From positions 1 through 24,452 of the forward strand of contig DOAQ01000050.1 of the NCBI GenBank assembly GCA_003506435.1: a stretch of DNA of 24,452 nt, in the 5' to 3' direction. The notes below the pieces were generated by a model that saw only the letters and a program-made list of their open reading frames with translations, had not been told where the DNA came from and did no database searches. Made by a program: the position numbers and the translations under genes. The DNA is from Prolixibacteraceae bacterium. Its GTDB lineage: Bacteria; Bacteroidota; Bacteroidia; Bacteroidales; Prolixibacteraceae. Positions 1 through 8,131 of this stretch are shown here, one piece after another; position 1 is the stretch's first letter; every line of letters starts with the position of its first letter.

Positions 1-8
1 CCCAAAAA

Positions 9-24
9 CTTTTTGGACACCCTC
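9..24 (+). repeat. Left copy of a 16-bp inverted repeat at the window edges
   Basis: The 16 bases CTTTTTGGACACCCTC are the exact reverse complement of 24432-24447. The same core (TTTTTGGACA or TGTCCAAAAA) also ends the palindromic element at 19246-19398 and recurs near 21486-21496. It therefore resembles the terminal sequence of a dispersed repeat family. No transposase is visible next to it. Confidence 0.5.
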
Positions 25-324
25 TTTTTTAATTTTTGCCGGTGGGTTGTTTCGGAATCCACCGGTTTTTCTTTAACAATTTAGTTAATCATAATCAGAA
101 ATCAAATAGTTTTTCCCACTTTTTTATGAAGACCCCTATTTTTTGGACGAAATGACATCGTGGGTATATGAAGACCCTATATATACATGTTTTTATATAT
201 TTGCAGATGAGCGAAAATCGGGGTAAAAACGAGGCAAAAACGGATCGCCGATAGCAGAAAAACTCCGAAAAACCTCTTCAACCGAAAAAATTTTGCATGA
301 AAAAGAATGGCGGTGTGCGGAGGG

Positions 325-344
325 ATTCCGGCTTGCGCCGGAAT
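325..344. repeat. REP-like hairpin
   Basis: ATTCCGGC and GCCGGAAT form a perfect 8-bp stem around a TTGC loop, followed by GAC. A related hairpin with the same GCCGGAATGAC end lies at 8177-8194, so this looks like a dispersed REP-type sequence. Confidence 0.6.
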
Positions 345-422
345 GACAAAAGAAAGGGAGGAATGGCGGAAGAATGAAAAAATGAAAAAATAGAGGATGG
401 AATGAAAAAAATGGAAGATTTT

Positions 423-459
423 ACCACCTCCCCCTTTCGGGTACTCCTTCTTAAAAAAG
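423..459 (+). repeat. 37-bp direct repeat, copy 1
   Basis: This stretch matches 804-840 over 37 bases with a single mismatch. It contains CCTCCCCCTTTCGGGTACTC and ends in TTAAAAAAG. The two copies are 381 bp apart and flank a stretch with inverted repeats. Confidence 0.65.
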
Positions 460-473
460 CTACCGTGTACCCA
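458..473 (+). repeat. 16-bp inverted repeat, left arm
   Basis: AGCTACCGTGTACCCA is the exact reverse complement of 705-720. It starts where direct-repeat copy 1 ends. The arms enclose 231 bp that include the palindrome at 504-597. Confidence 0.6.
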
Positions 474-503
474 TATCTTTTCTGACATGACAACTAATGA
501 TAA

Positions 504-597
504 AACCTTATTTTTACAGGGAAACCTCAGTACAAAACACGGTACACCAGAGAATAAATCGTATTAATTATGCTGTATTCTGGTATAAAATAAGGTT
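504..597. repeat. Imperfect 94-bp palindrome
   Basis: AACCTTATTTT (504-514) pairs perfectly with AAAATAAGGTT (587-597). Inside, ACCAGAGAATA (546-556) pairs imperfectly with TATTCTGGT (576-584). The middle (about 557-575) is A/T-rich. The shape is that of a small non-coding palindromic element. Confidence 0.5.
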
Positions 598-704
598 CTA
601 ATCGGATGGTGGTTGCCAGACCACTAAGGTTTTTCCGGAAAAATAAGGTTAAAAAAACCAGATTACCACACCTATTTGTATCAAAGCTAAAAGCACCGGA
701 CTTG

Positions 705-720
705 TGGGTACACGGTAGCT
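705..720 (-). repeat. 16-bp inverted repeat, right arm
   Basis: TGGGTACACGGTAGCT is the exact reverse complement of 458-473. See the left arm for context. Confidence 0.6.
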
Positions 721-803
721 GTGCACGGGAGGAGAATTTTTGGCATGGTTGTTATATGTTTCTATGTGCCCTATGTGGTTCCCCGGCTGTTAAAAGGTAA
801 CAA

Positions 804-840
804 ACCACCTCCCCCTTTCGGGTACTCCTCCTTAAAAAAG
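804..840 (+). repeat. 37-bp direct repeat, copy 2
   Basis: This is the second copy of the repeat at 423-459, with one mismatch. It ends just before the terminator hairpin of the gene at 903-2309. Its CTCCTC (825-830) can also pair with GAGGAG (840-845). Confidence 0.65.
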
Positions 841-850
841 AGGAGAGTTA

Positions 851-880
851 AAAGGCCATCTGCAACAGCAGACAGCCTTT
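851..880 (-). terminator. Rho-independent-type terminator of the Gfo/Idh gene
   Basis: AAAGGC (851-856) pairs with GCCTTT (875-880), and TCTGC (859-863) pairs with GCAGA (868-872) around an AACA loop, with a CA/CA internal loop. Read on the minus strand the hairpin ends in CCTTTTAAC. It begins 23 bases after the stop codon of the minus-strand gene at 903, the expected place for a terminator. Confidence 0.65.
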
Positions 881-902
881 CTCATATCGTGGCTTTATCC
901 AA

Positions 903-2309
903 TTATTTCGAAGCCATTTTCAATGCCTCGATCGTAGTATAATATTTAACAATCATGTTCGGGACTTCCCATTCGGGCAGTTTCCCTTCTTTGAGGTAAC
1001 GCAGAAACTTTTCGGTAACCTGTCCGAAATGAGCTTCATGACCAATTTTATATGTTTCAGGAATTTCAATGGTCCAAAGTTTGTTTTCCAGTTTTACCAG
1101 TTTCAGACCCGGGTAAGTGGCTGCAATGTCCTGCTCAACGGCTTTCTGAAGGCTACCTTCAAAAGCATCCGGTTCACTATCGGTTTTCGCCTGAATGTAC
1201 ATTGTGGGTTTGTATCCCTGCTCGGCGCCTTGTTTAATGATCAGGTCGCAAACCGTGCCGCGCATAATGCTGTAATGGGTGTCGCCGGTACCTTCGGGCG
1301 CTTCAAAGTTCCAGATAACCGATACTTTGGCGTGTTTTCCTTTCAGTTTGTAATTGATTTCACCGTTGGAATAAACTTTCAGAATATCGCCTTCCACATC
1401 TTTTTTCAGATATTCAGGATATTCGGCAAGCTGGGTTATTTTGATGAACATCTCCTTCGTCAAATCAGTAGTCCAGTGTTTGGCCGAAACCATTTCCACA
1501 TCTGTTTTATTCAGAATTTGTTCCGGGAATGCTTCCCACTGAACCATATCAACCAGGTGGGTAGTAACATCCACAATGCCTTCGCCCTGTTGTTCGGTAT
1601 CGAAAAACCAGGCCGGACGTTTGATTGGATTGCCCGATACGTATTTGAAAAAGTGATGTACGCTTTCCTTGGTGATGGCGGGTTCTTCGGCAGTTCCCGT
1701 AACCAGCTCGCCAAATACACCGGGTATTTTTGCCAATTCGCGTTGCAAAATGGTGGTGATTTCGTGGCGCTCGGTCATGATGTCGTACAGGAAAAGACCT
1801 TTTTCACCTGCCGTTTTGAATGCTTCTTCGAGCAGAATAAAATCTTCGGAATTAATCGCCATCGGTTTGTCGGCAAAAACATTGATGCCCGCCTCAATCG
1901 CCGCTTTGATGTATTCGGTTTTCTTCGAGTTGTTACCGGCAACCATCATTACATTACCCGGTTTGTCGGCAATCATTTTTTCAAAGAAATCGGCTCCGGT
2001 GTACACTTTCTCAACCCATGCAGTCGGGTTTTCGGGACGGTTGTTGTAACCTTCAATGAGTTTCATGTGTCCGTTTAAATCGTCGCCTTCGGGGGCAAAC
2101 ACATAAACAGTAGAGTCTACCTGCCCGTACATGGTTTTTTGAACCAGTGCAGCATGAAAATGACCCGGGTCGAGGGTCATAATTTTTACTTCGCCTTTTG
2201 CTCCTGAGAACATGTTTTGTTTTTCTGAGGTTTGTTTGGACTGCTGCGAACCGGTACAGGCCGTAAGGAGTACAGCAAGAGCCAAAAGATAATTGGTGAT
2301 TTGTTTCAT
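903..2309 (-). CDS. Gfo/Idh/MocA-family oxidoreductase, lipoprotein
   Basis: A 468-residue predicted NAD(P)-dependent sugar or polyol dehydrogenase of the Gfo/Idh/MocA superfamily, exported as a lipoprotein. The upstream in-frame ATG at 2360 was passed over because the Met at 2309 starts a proper signal peptide (MKQITNYLLALAVLLTAC) with lipobox Cys18. No acidic run follows the cysteine, so a periplasm-facing anchor is more likely than surface display. The N-terminal Rossmann part reads MTLDPGHFHA where cytosolic relatives have a GxGxxG-like loop. The usual EKP-type motif appears as DKPMAI. The C-terminal half resembles the putative-oxidoreductase C-terminal domain found in Bacteroidota homologues. 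A candidate promoter lies just upstream and a terminator just downstream, so it is probably a single-gene unit. The substrate is not predictable. Confidence 0.85.
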   Translation of the reverse strand: MKQITNYLLALAVLLTACTGSQQSKQTSEKQNMFSGAKGEVKIMTLDPGHFHAALVQKTMYGQVDSTVYVFAPEGDDLNGHMKLIEGYNNRPENPTAWVEKVYTGADFFEKMIADKPGNVMMVAGNNSKKTEYIKAAIEAGINVFADKPMAINSEDFILLEEAFKTAGEKGLFLYDIMTERHEITTILQRELAKIPGVFGELVTGTAEEPAITKESVHHFFKYVSGNPIKRPAWFFDTEQQGEGIVDVTTHLVDMVQWEAFPEQILNKTDVEMVSAKHWTTDLTKEMFIKITQLAEYPEYLKKDVEGDILKVYSNGEINYKLKGKHAKVSVIWNFEAPEGTGDTHYSIMRGTVCDLIIKQGAEQGYKPTMYIQAKTDSEPDAFEGSLQKAVEQDIAATYPGLKLVKLENKLWTIEIPETYKIGHEAHFGQVTEKFLRYLKEGKLPEWEVPNMIVKYYTTIEALKMASK

Positions 2310-2886
2310 TTTTGTGTGTTTATTTAGGTTTATTTTGTTTTCCGTGAACGCACACAGCAAAAATACAATTTTTACATTTACGATGACAAGTAATTTAGCC
2401 TCTGGTTATGCGATGATCTCTTAGCGATATAAATTGAATTAATCCGCTGTGTAAAATTAACCAATTAGGGGAAAATCAAGTTTTTTAACCCTAAACCCCA
2501 AGGTCATATAGTTAAGAAATTATAGAATTGAAACATTGGATATATTTTTTGTGGACCTTTGAGAATTAGCGGCTTTGTGGCTAATTTTTTCCTGCCACAA
2601 AAACACAAAAAACACGAAGGTGTTCACGAATAACACCTTAACTATAAGACATTGCCCTAAATCACTGAAGGGAAAATTTGATTTTTCAGGCTTCTCTCTT
2701 TAAGGATGGGGTAAAAGGCCTGAAGAATTCTCATTTTAATGAATTTCACACAACGGGTTTGAATTAATTTTTCGCGAAAATCAAAAGGATTGTTGAGAAA
2801 GGATTGATGCCAGCAGAAATTAACCTTGGTCTTTCTGCTTTGTATTTAATAATTACGACACTAAAATGCGAATTTACGTTCGTCAT
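2310..2886. other. Intergenic region with no gene
   Basis: This 577-bp A/T-rich gap lies between two minus-strand genes. It holds the candidate promoter of the downstream gene (2358-2389). It also has an inverted pair TATAGTTAAG (2507-2516) and CTTAACTATA (2637-2646), and a small hairpin GGTGTT/AACACC (2619-2637). A longer hairpin, AGCAGAAA (2812-2819) with TTTCTGCT (2832-2839), lies about 50 bases past the kinase stop codon. The last could slow transcription but lacks a clear T-run. No open frame here looks coding. Confidence 0.5.
2358..2389 (-). promoter_or_regulatory. Candidate Bacteroidetes-type promoter for the Gfo/Idh gene
   Basis: On the minus strand TATTTTTG (2365 to 2358) matches the Bacteroidetes -7 consensus TAnnTTTG. 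A TTG (2389 to 2387) lies 21 bases upstream, in place for the -33 element. The start codon is at 2309, which implies a leader of roughly 40 bases. Basis: consensus match by eye only. Confidence 0.4.
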
Positions 2887-4590
2887 TTATTTTTCCCTGA
2901 GCGTAAAATAAAATTTACATCCATTTTTGCCATCACTTTCCACACCCACTTTTCCACCTAATTTTTCTACAATGCGGAGAACGATAGCAAGCCCTAAGCC
3001 ATGCCCGGTCTTTTCAGACATGTGCCTTTTCAGACGTGTGAATTCTTTAAAAATATCTTCTTGCTCCTCATTGGTTAGTCCTTTCCCATTGTCTTTTACC
3101 CAAAAACGAACATGCGATTGATATTTGTCTGAACCAATTTCCACAATCGGAGGAGTTCCTCCGTATTTAATAGCATTGCTTATGTAGTTGACCCATATTT
3201 CTTCTACCCAGGGTGCATAGCCCGGCACAACAGGCATAGTTTTAGATCGTATGACCTGAATATCTGTTGCTTGCGAACCAATGTTTAACCGCGATAATGC
3301 ATGGTCGATAATTTCGTCCATATTAAGAGGCTGAATTTTTATGTCGTCTTTGTTTCGTACACTTGCTAATAATAACAGGGCATCTATAATGTTTATCATT
3401 TTATTTGCCCCCTGGCTGACTTCAACCAGTATCTCGCTTTTTTCTTCGGACGATAAATCTTCTGAGGTTAATAATTCAGTCAGACTTGACTGTATTGCTA
3501 ATGGCGTTTTTAGATCGTGGGCTACAGTCCGGGCAAATGCATCGAGTTCTTTCAAGGCATGCTTCCGTTGTGTAATGTCATAAAGCATTACAACACTACC
3601 CATCATGTTATTTTCATCATTGAAAATGGGGTTTATTTGAAGCTCAAAAATTCTTTTGCTGTACCCAATTTCGATCTCTGCCGAAAGCTTCGGTGTACTA
3701 TTTTGTTCTTTTGTAAGTTTTTCGTATTCAGGGAAGACTTCAGGCAGAGGACATCCCAATACTGCATTTTGTGTTTTCCCGATTATTTCCTCAGCTTTCG
3801 GATTTAATTCCAGAATACGACCATTTGTGTCAATAATTATTACACCACTTTTTACATTCCTGAAAACGGAATGGAGTGCAATAGGGACTATCTCAAATAG
3901 TTGATAGCGTTTTAAGAGAAATACCATGATTACTCCTATTACAAGAAAAGAAAGAGGAGTTGGATCGTAGGGAGATATTGGGTTATTATTTGTAACATAC
4001 AATATATTGGGTATTATCAGCATTACTGCCGCTACTGTAATTGGTATAATTTGCCTTAGATATAGTTTTGGTTTGTGCAATATTCCCCAGATAAATACAA
4101 GTGCTCCGCTTATATCAAGAATGTATGCATACATAGCCCAAATGTAAAATCCAAAGTTATATTCTTTAAAAAAACGGATCAGGTTTCCTTCCTGACCTAC
4201 ATGATAGGATTTGTAATAAAAGCTATGGTATTTTATCGTTAAAATCTCAATGAAAGTAATAATGGGAAACACAGCGAGTAAAAGCATTCGCTGTTTCGTT
4301 AGTTTAAATTCATATTGAGTATATGATACGGCAAAAATAAACCAAAAATATGCGGAACAGATAGCGCCAAACATTTCTATCCGCATCATAATCAGCTTCC
4401 ATTCCAAATCCGTATTGAAAAAACCTAAAAGATAACCTAACGACCAAAGACCTGTACCCAGGACCAAAAATCGATAATACCTGATGCTTTTGGATGAAGG
4501 CAAATTGAACTTTAGGCTAGCTAAAATAAAAGACAAGACTGTGGCTGACAGGTAGAGATAAAAATATGGTGTTATTTGCCACGAATTCAT
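2887..4590 (-). CDS. Membrane sensor histidine kinase (7TM-PAS-HisKA-HATPase)
   Basis: A 567-residue two-component sensor kinase. Residues 1 to about 230 form about seven hydrophobic helices, like the N-terminal 7TM region of histidine kinases. A PAS domain follows (about 240-345; GVIIIDTNGRILELNPKAEE is its start). The H-box is FARTVAHDLKTPLA with phosphoacceptor His358. The ATPase domain shows the N-box (NYISNAIKYG), G1 (VKDNGKGL), F-box (IFKEFTRL) and G2 (GHGLGLAI), so all catalytic motifs are intact. It lacks a receiver domain, and no response regulator gene lies beside it. It starts 61 bp after the pyrF stop and could be read through from that operon. The signal sensed is unknown. Confidence 0.88.
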   Translation of the reverse strand: MNSWQITPYFYLYLSATVLSFILASLKFNLPSSKSIRYYRFLVLGTGLWSLGYLLGFFNTDLEWKLIMMRIEMFGAICSAYFWFIFAVSYTQYEFKLTKQRMLLLAVFPIITFIEILTIKYHSFYYKSYHVGQEGNLIRFFKEYNFGFYIWAMYAYILDISGALVFIWGILHKPKLYLRQIIPITVAAVMLIIPNILYVTNNNPISPYDPTPLSFLVIGVIMVFLLKRYQLFEIVPIALHSVFRNVKSGVIIIDTNGRILELNPKAEEIIGKTQNAVLGCPLPEVFPEYEKLTKEQNSTPKLSAEIEIGYSKRIFELQINPIFNDENNMMGSVVMLYDITQRKHALKELDAFARTVAHDLKTPLAIQSSLTELLTSEDLSSEEKSEILVEVSQGANKMINIIDALLLLASVRNKDDIKIQPLNMDEIIDHALSRLNIGSQATDIQVIRSKTMPVVPGYAPWVEEIWVNYISNAIKYGGTPPIVEIGSDKYQSHVRFWVKDNGKGLTNEEQEDIFKEFTRLKRHMSEKTGHGLGLAIVLRIVEKLGGKVGVESDGKNGCKFYFTLREK

Positions 4591-4651
4591 TACATCTTTT
4601 ATTATTTATTGGAAATCCGGCTTTTGCAGCGAAATTTAGTAAATATCCATT

Positions 4652-5485
4652 TTATAGCAATTCAGCTTCCAACAGCAATTCTTCCATGTCAACCTGCACG
4701 TTCAGCGCTTCATTACGGGCTTTCCCGGCAAAGTCTTCACCGTCGGAGGCATAAATAATTTGCCGCGACGAGTTGACCAGCAAACCGCAATGATCGTTCA
4801 TTCCGTATTTTGCAACTTCTTCGAGGCTTCCGCCCTGTGCGCCAACGCCGGGTACCAGCAGAAAATGATCAGGAACAATTGTGCGGATGTCTTCCAGTTT
4901 TTCAGCTTTGGTGGCGCCTACCACGTACATCATGTTGTTGGTGTCGCCCCAGTTTTGCGAGGTTTTCAGCACCGATTCGAACAATAGGTCGCCGCTTTTT
5001 TCATCTTTCAGAAACTGAAAATCGAAAGCCCCTTTGTTGGAAGTCAGCGCCAGCAGGATTACCCATTTGTCGTGATAGGTCATAAATGGTTTTACCGAAT
5101 CTTCGCCCATGTAGGGTGCAACTGTCACGGCATCGAAATCCATGTGATCGAAAAAAGCGCGTGCGTACAGGTTCGAAGTGTTGCCAATATCGCCGCGTTT
5201 GGCATCGGCAATAATGAAAATCTCCGGGTCAACCTGACGGATGTAATTGACCGTTTTTTCGAGTGCTTCCCAGCCTTTCACTCCCAGCGATTCATAAAAT
5301 GCCAGATTGGGTTTGTAAGCCACGCACAGGTCATGGGTCGCATCAATAATTTCTTTATTGAAAGCAAACAGCGGGTCGCTGGTATCTTTCAGAAATGCCG
5401 GGATTTTCAGAATGTCGGTATCCAGTCCAACGCATAAAAAGCTGCGTTTCTTTTTTATCTGGTTGAATAGTTGTTCGCGGTTCAT
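4652..5485 (-). CDS. pyrF: Orotidine 5'-phosphate decarboxylase
   Basis: A cytosolic enzyme for the last step of de novo UMP synthesis, decarboxylation of OMP to UMP. At 277 residues it fits the longer OMP decarboxylase subgroup common in Bacteroidota. The first strand carries VGLDTD (about residues 19-24). The catalytic motif DAKRGDIGNTS starts at residue 94, with Lys96 and Asp99 as the expected catalytic residues. The phosphate-binding end shows LVPGVGAQGG and NSSRQIIYA. The start MNREQLF is directly followed by conserved sequence. The gene lies downstream of prfA across a 117-bp gap filled by a repeat element. The order purM-prfA-pyrF is one I recognise from other Bacteroidia genomes. Confidence 0.95.
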   Translation of the reverse strand: MNREQLFNQIKKKRSFLCVGLDTDILKIPAFLKDTSDPLFAFNKEIIDATHDLCVAYKPNLAFYESLGVKGWEALEKTVNYIRQVDPEIFIIADAKRGDIGNTSNLYARAFFDHMDFDAVTVAPYMGEDSVKPFMTYHDKWVILLALTSNKGAFDFQFLKDEKSGDLLFESVLKTSQNWGDTNNMMYVVGATKAEKLEDIRTIVPDHFLLVPGVGAQGGSLEEVAKYGMNDHCGLLVNSSRQIIYASDGEDFAGKARNEALNVQVDMEELLLEAELL

Positions 5486-5487
5486 AT

Positions 5488-5598
5488 AAGCCCCCTTTAA
5501 TTTCCCCCAAGGGGGAAGATGTTGTATAAAAATAAGTTATTATATTCTTAAAAGCTCCTTCTTCTCCTTCCCCTTTGGGGAAGGTTGGGATGGGGCTT
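5488..5598. repeat. Two facing palindromes (MITE-like) in the prfA-pyrF gap
   Basis: TTCCCCC-AA-GGGGGAA (5502-5517) and CCTTCCCC-TTT-GGGGAAGG (5566-5584) are two hairpins. They are bounded by AAGCCCC (5488-5494) and its reverse complement GGGGCTT (5592-5598). Each half reads outward-in as AAGCCCC followed by a C-then-G-rich palindrome, so the element is an inverted pair of one unit. It fills nearly the whole gap between two genes expected to be co-transcribed. Confidence 0.7.
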
Positions 5599-5602
5599 CC
5601 TA

Positions 5603-6685
5603 TTATATTTCTGCTTCTTTCAATTTTTCGGCGTTTTCTTCAACCTGAAGTTTTTCGATTATTTCATCAATATCGCCGCCAATAATTGCCTGCAAATTGT
5701 ACATGGTCAGGTTGATGCGGTGGTCGGTCACCCGGCCCTGCGGCCAGTTGTAGGTGCGTATTTTTGCCGAACGGTCGCCGGTTGAAACCATCGTCTTCCG
5801 TTTCGATGCAATCTCGTCGATGTACTTCTGGTATTCCATATTGTAAATGCGGGTACGCAATTCAACCATTGCTTTGGCAAGGTTTTTCAACTGCGACTTT
5901 TCATCCTGACAAGTTACCACAATTCCGGTTGGCATGTGGGTCAAACGGATGGCCGAGTAGGTGGTATTTACCGACTGTCCACCCGGACCGGAAGAGCAGT
6001 AGGTATCCTTGCGGATGTCGCTGTCTTTCAGTTCTACATCAAACTCTTCGGCTTCGGGCAATACGGCCACAGTAGCTGCCGACGTGTGGATACGCCCCTG
6101 TGTTTCGGTTTGCGGAACCCGTTGCACACGGTGAACCCCTGATTCGTATTTCATGATTCCGTAAACACCATCTCCGGTTATCTTGGCAACAATTTCCTTG
6201 TATCCACCCGATGTTCCTTCGCTGATGTTGGTCACTTCTATTCGCCAGCCTTTGCGCTCGCAGAATTTCGAGTACATGCGAAACAGGTCGCCTGCAAAAA
6301 TACTGGCTTCGTCGCCACCGGTACCGGCACGAACTTCGAGAATAGCATTTTTGCCATCCTGCGGATCAGCCGGGATTAGCAACAGTTTGATCTCCTTTTC
6401 TTTCAAAGGAATAAGTTCTTCGCTGGCTTCAATTTCTTCCTTGGCCATTTCGCGCAAATCTTCGTCGCTCTCGGTGTCCAGAATTTCACGTCCCGACTGG
6501 ATATTGTCGATCATCGCTTTGTATTCTTTAAACGCTTTCACCAGCGAATCCAAACGTTTGTATTCCTGGTTCAGTTTTACGTAGCGTTTCATGTCCGACA
6601 TCACCGACGGGTCGGTTATCTGCTGTCCAACTTCTTCAAACCGGTGAAGAATAGATTCGTATTTTCCAAATAATTCGTATGCCAT
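5603..6685 (-). CDS. prfA: Peptide chain release factor 1
   Basis: A class I translation termination factor that reads UAA and UAG in the ribosomal A site and triggers peptide release. At 360 residues it has the normal family length. The stop-codon recognition tripeptide is P191-Q192-T193 in the context RVPQTETQGRIH, the PxT form that marks RF1 rather than RF2 (SPF). The universally conserved GGQ is at residues 235-237 (SSGPGGQSVN), and its Gln is the usual methylation target. The N-terminal helical domain (1 to about 100) is intact. It lies between purM and pyrF on the same strand, and a 196-bp gap separates it from purM. Confidence 0.97.
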   Translation of the reverse strand: MAYELFGKYESILHRFEEVGQQITDPSVMSDMKRYVKLNQEYKRLDSLVKAFKEYKAMIDNIQSGREILDTESDEDLREMAKEEIEASEELIPLKEKEIKLLLIPADPQDGKNAILEVRAGTGGDEASIFAGDLFRMYSKFCERKGWRIEVTNISEGTSGGYKEIVAKITGDGVYGIMKYESGVHRVQRVPQTETQGRIHTSAATVAVLPEAEEFDVELKDSDIRKDTYCSSGPGGQSVNTTYSAIRLTHMPTGIVVTCQDEKSQLKNLAKAMVELRTRIYNMEYQKYIDEIASKRKTMVSTGDRSAKIRTYNWPQGRVTDHRINLTMYNLQAIIGGDIDEIIEKLQVEENAEKLKEAEI

Positions 6686-6881
6686 ATCAAAATAGTAATT
6701 AGATATTAGTAATCAGACATGAGACAATGAACTTCTCAATTACCAATTTCGTCATATCTGTATTTATTTTATTTCTTTTTTACTGAAACCTTGATGGTCT
6801 TTCCGGGTGAATCAAAGAATCTGTTATTGAAACAGGGTTTCTCACATCGTCGGAGAGACACGATGATGTTGCAATTCTGAG

Positions 6882-8048
6882 CTAATACTCAAACGTTCCG
6901 TATGCTGATGTAATAGTAAGTTTTTTGCCTTTGAAAGGTTCAACGCGGCCAATGATTTGTGCATCGATGTTGAACGACTTGGAGATGGCAATGATCTCGT
7001 CAGCCAGTTCAGGCTTCAGATAAACTTCCATGCGGTGTCCCATGTTGAACACTTTGTACATCTCTTTCCATTCGGTTCCCGACTGTTCCTGAATCAGTTT
7101 AAAAAGTGGCGGAACAGCAAACATATTATTCTTGACCACATGCACCCCGTCGACAAAGTGAAGCACTTTGGTTTGTGCGCCTCCCGAACAGTGGATTAAT
7201 CCGTGAATGTCATTCCGGTAGTTGTCCAATATTTTTTTGATGACCGGCGCATACGTGCGGGTTGGTGAAAGTACCAGTTTGCCTGCGTCAACTCCGGGTC
7301 CTTCGATGGCGTCGGTTAATTTTTTATTTCCTGAATATACCAGTTCAAAAGGTACTTCAGGATCGAAACTTTCGGGATATTTCGCGGCCAAATAATTGGC
7401 AAACACATCGTGCCGTGCCGAGGTCAACCCGTTGCTGCCCATGCCGCCGTTGTATTCCTTTTCGTAGGTTGCCTGTCCGAATGAAGCCAACCCGACAATT
7501 ACATCGCCAGCCTGAATACGATCAGCAGAAATCACGTCTGCACGTTTCATGCGGCAGGTGACGGTCGAATCAACAATGATAGTGCGCACCAAGTCGCCTA
7601 CATCGGCTGTTTCGCCTCCGGTGGGATACACGCCCACGCCCATCTTCTGCAACTCGCGGCACAGTTCGTCGGTTCCGTTGATGATTGCTGCGATTACTTC
7701 GCCCGGAATTTTATTTTTGTTTCGGCCAATGGTCGACGACAGCAAAATATTATCGGTGGCGCCCACACAAAGCAGGTCGTCAATATTCATGATCAGCGCG
7801 TCCTGCGAGATACCTTTCCATACCGAAAGGTCGCCGGTTTCTTTCCAGTACATGTAGGCAAGCGACGATTTGGTTCCGGCTCCATCGGCATGCATGATAT
7901 TGCACCAGTCGGGATCGCCGCCCAGCACATCCGGAATAATCTTGCAGAATGCCTTTGGGAATAAACCTTTGTCGATATTTTTTATGGCTTTGTGCACATC
8001 TTCTTTCGAAGCTGAAACACCGCGAGCCATGTATCTGTTGTCGCTCAT
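6882..8048 (-). CDS. purM: Phosphoribosylformylglycinamidine cyclo-ligase (AIR synthetase)
   Basis: An ATP-dependent enzyme of de novo purine synthesis that converts FGAM to AIR in the cytosol. The 388-residue protein matches the Bacteroidia form from its first residues (MSDNRYMARGVSASKEDVH). Conserved nucleotide-binding segments are visible: HADGAGTKSS, a MNIDDLLCVGA stretch, GGETADVGDL and the later SPTRTYAPVI and HCSGGAQTKV. It is probably the first gene of a purM-prfA-pyrF unit. On the minus strand, TAATTTTG (8082 to 8075) lies about 27 bases before the start codon and matches the -7 consensus, but no -33 element is clear. Confidence 0.95.
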   Translation of the reverse strand: MSDNRYMARGVSASKEDVHKAIKNIDKGLFPKAFCKIIPDVLGGDPDWCNIMHADGAGTKSSLAYMYWKETGDLSVWKGISQDALIMNIDDLLCVGATDNILLSSTIGRNKNKIPGEVIAAIINGTDELCRELQKMGVGVYPTGGETADVGDLVRTIIVDSTVTCRMKRADVISADRIQAGDVIVGLASFGQATYEKEYNGGMGSNGLTSARHDVFANYLAAKYPESFDPEVPFELVYSGNKKLTDAIEGPGVDAGKLVLSPTRTYAPVIKKILDNYRNDIHGLIHCSGGAQTKVLHFVDGVHVVKNNMFAVPPLFKLIQEQSGTEWKEMYKVFNMGHRMEVYLKPELADEIIAISKSFNIDAQIIGRVEPFKGKKLTITSAYGTFEY

Positions 8049-8131
8049 AAAAACCGTGTACTAAAAATCCGGCACAAAATTAATAATTAAAATGAGAAAG
8101 TCCAGAGGGATGAATGGATGGTTGGATAGTT

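Larger units (their letters stand above)
1..850. other. Gene-free region with short repeats
   Basis: I see no convincing gene here. The open frames are short, low in complexity, and cross repeats. The region holds a TTTTTGGACACC-type repeat end at 9-24, and a near-duplicate of about 14 bases at 126-139 and 168-180 (ATGAAGACC...CTAT). It also has a REP-like hairpin at 325-344, a 37-base direct repeat at 423-459 and 804-840, a 16-base inverted repeat at 458-473 and 705-720, and an imperfect palindrome at 504-597. A perfect 14-base palindrome (TTTTTCCGGAAAAA) lies near 629-642. It reads as an intergenic region built from decayed small repeats. Confidence 0.6.

Noticed and set aside
196..203. TATATTTG, a match to the -7 consensus TAnnTTTG on the plus strand
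   Set aside because: No -33 element lies at the right distance and no gene follows. A chance match is likely in A/T-rich DNA.
177..493. Two overlapping minus-strand frames of 71-103 codons
   Set aside because: They are made of Phe/Ser-rich low-complexity sequence and run through the REP hairpin and the direct repeat, which is typical of non-coding DNA.
606..942. Two short plus-strand frames
   Set aside because: They overlap inverted and direct repeats, the terminator hairpin and the end of the minus-strand gene. They show no domain or signal.
1029..2078. Long plus-strand open frame of 349 codons opposite the Gfo/Idh gene
   Set aside because: It is the antisense shadow of a well-supported gene. 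It is rich in Phe, Asn and His with no recognisable domain.
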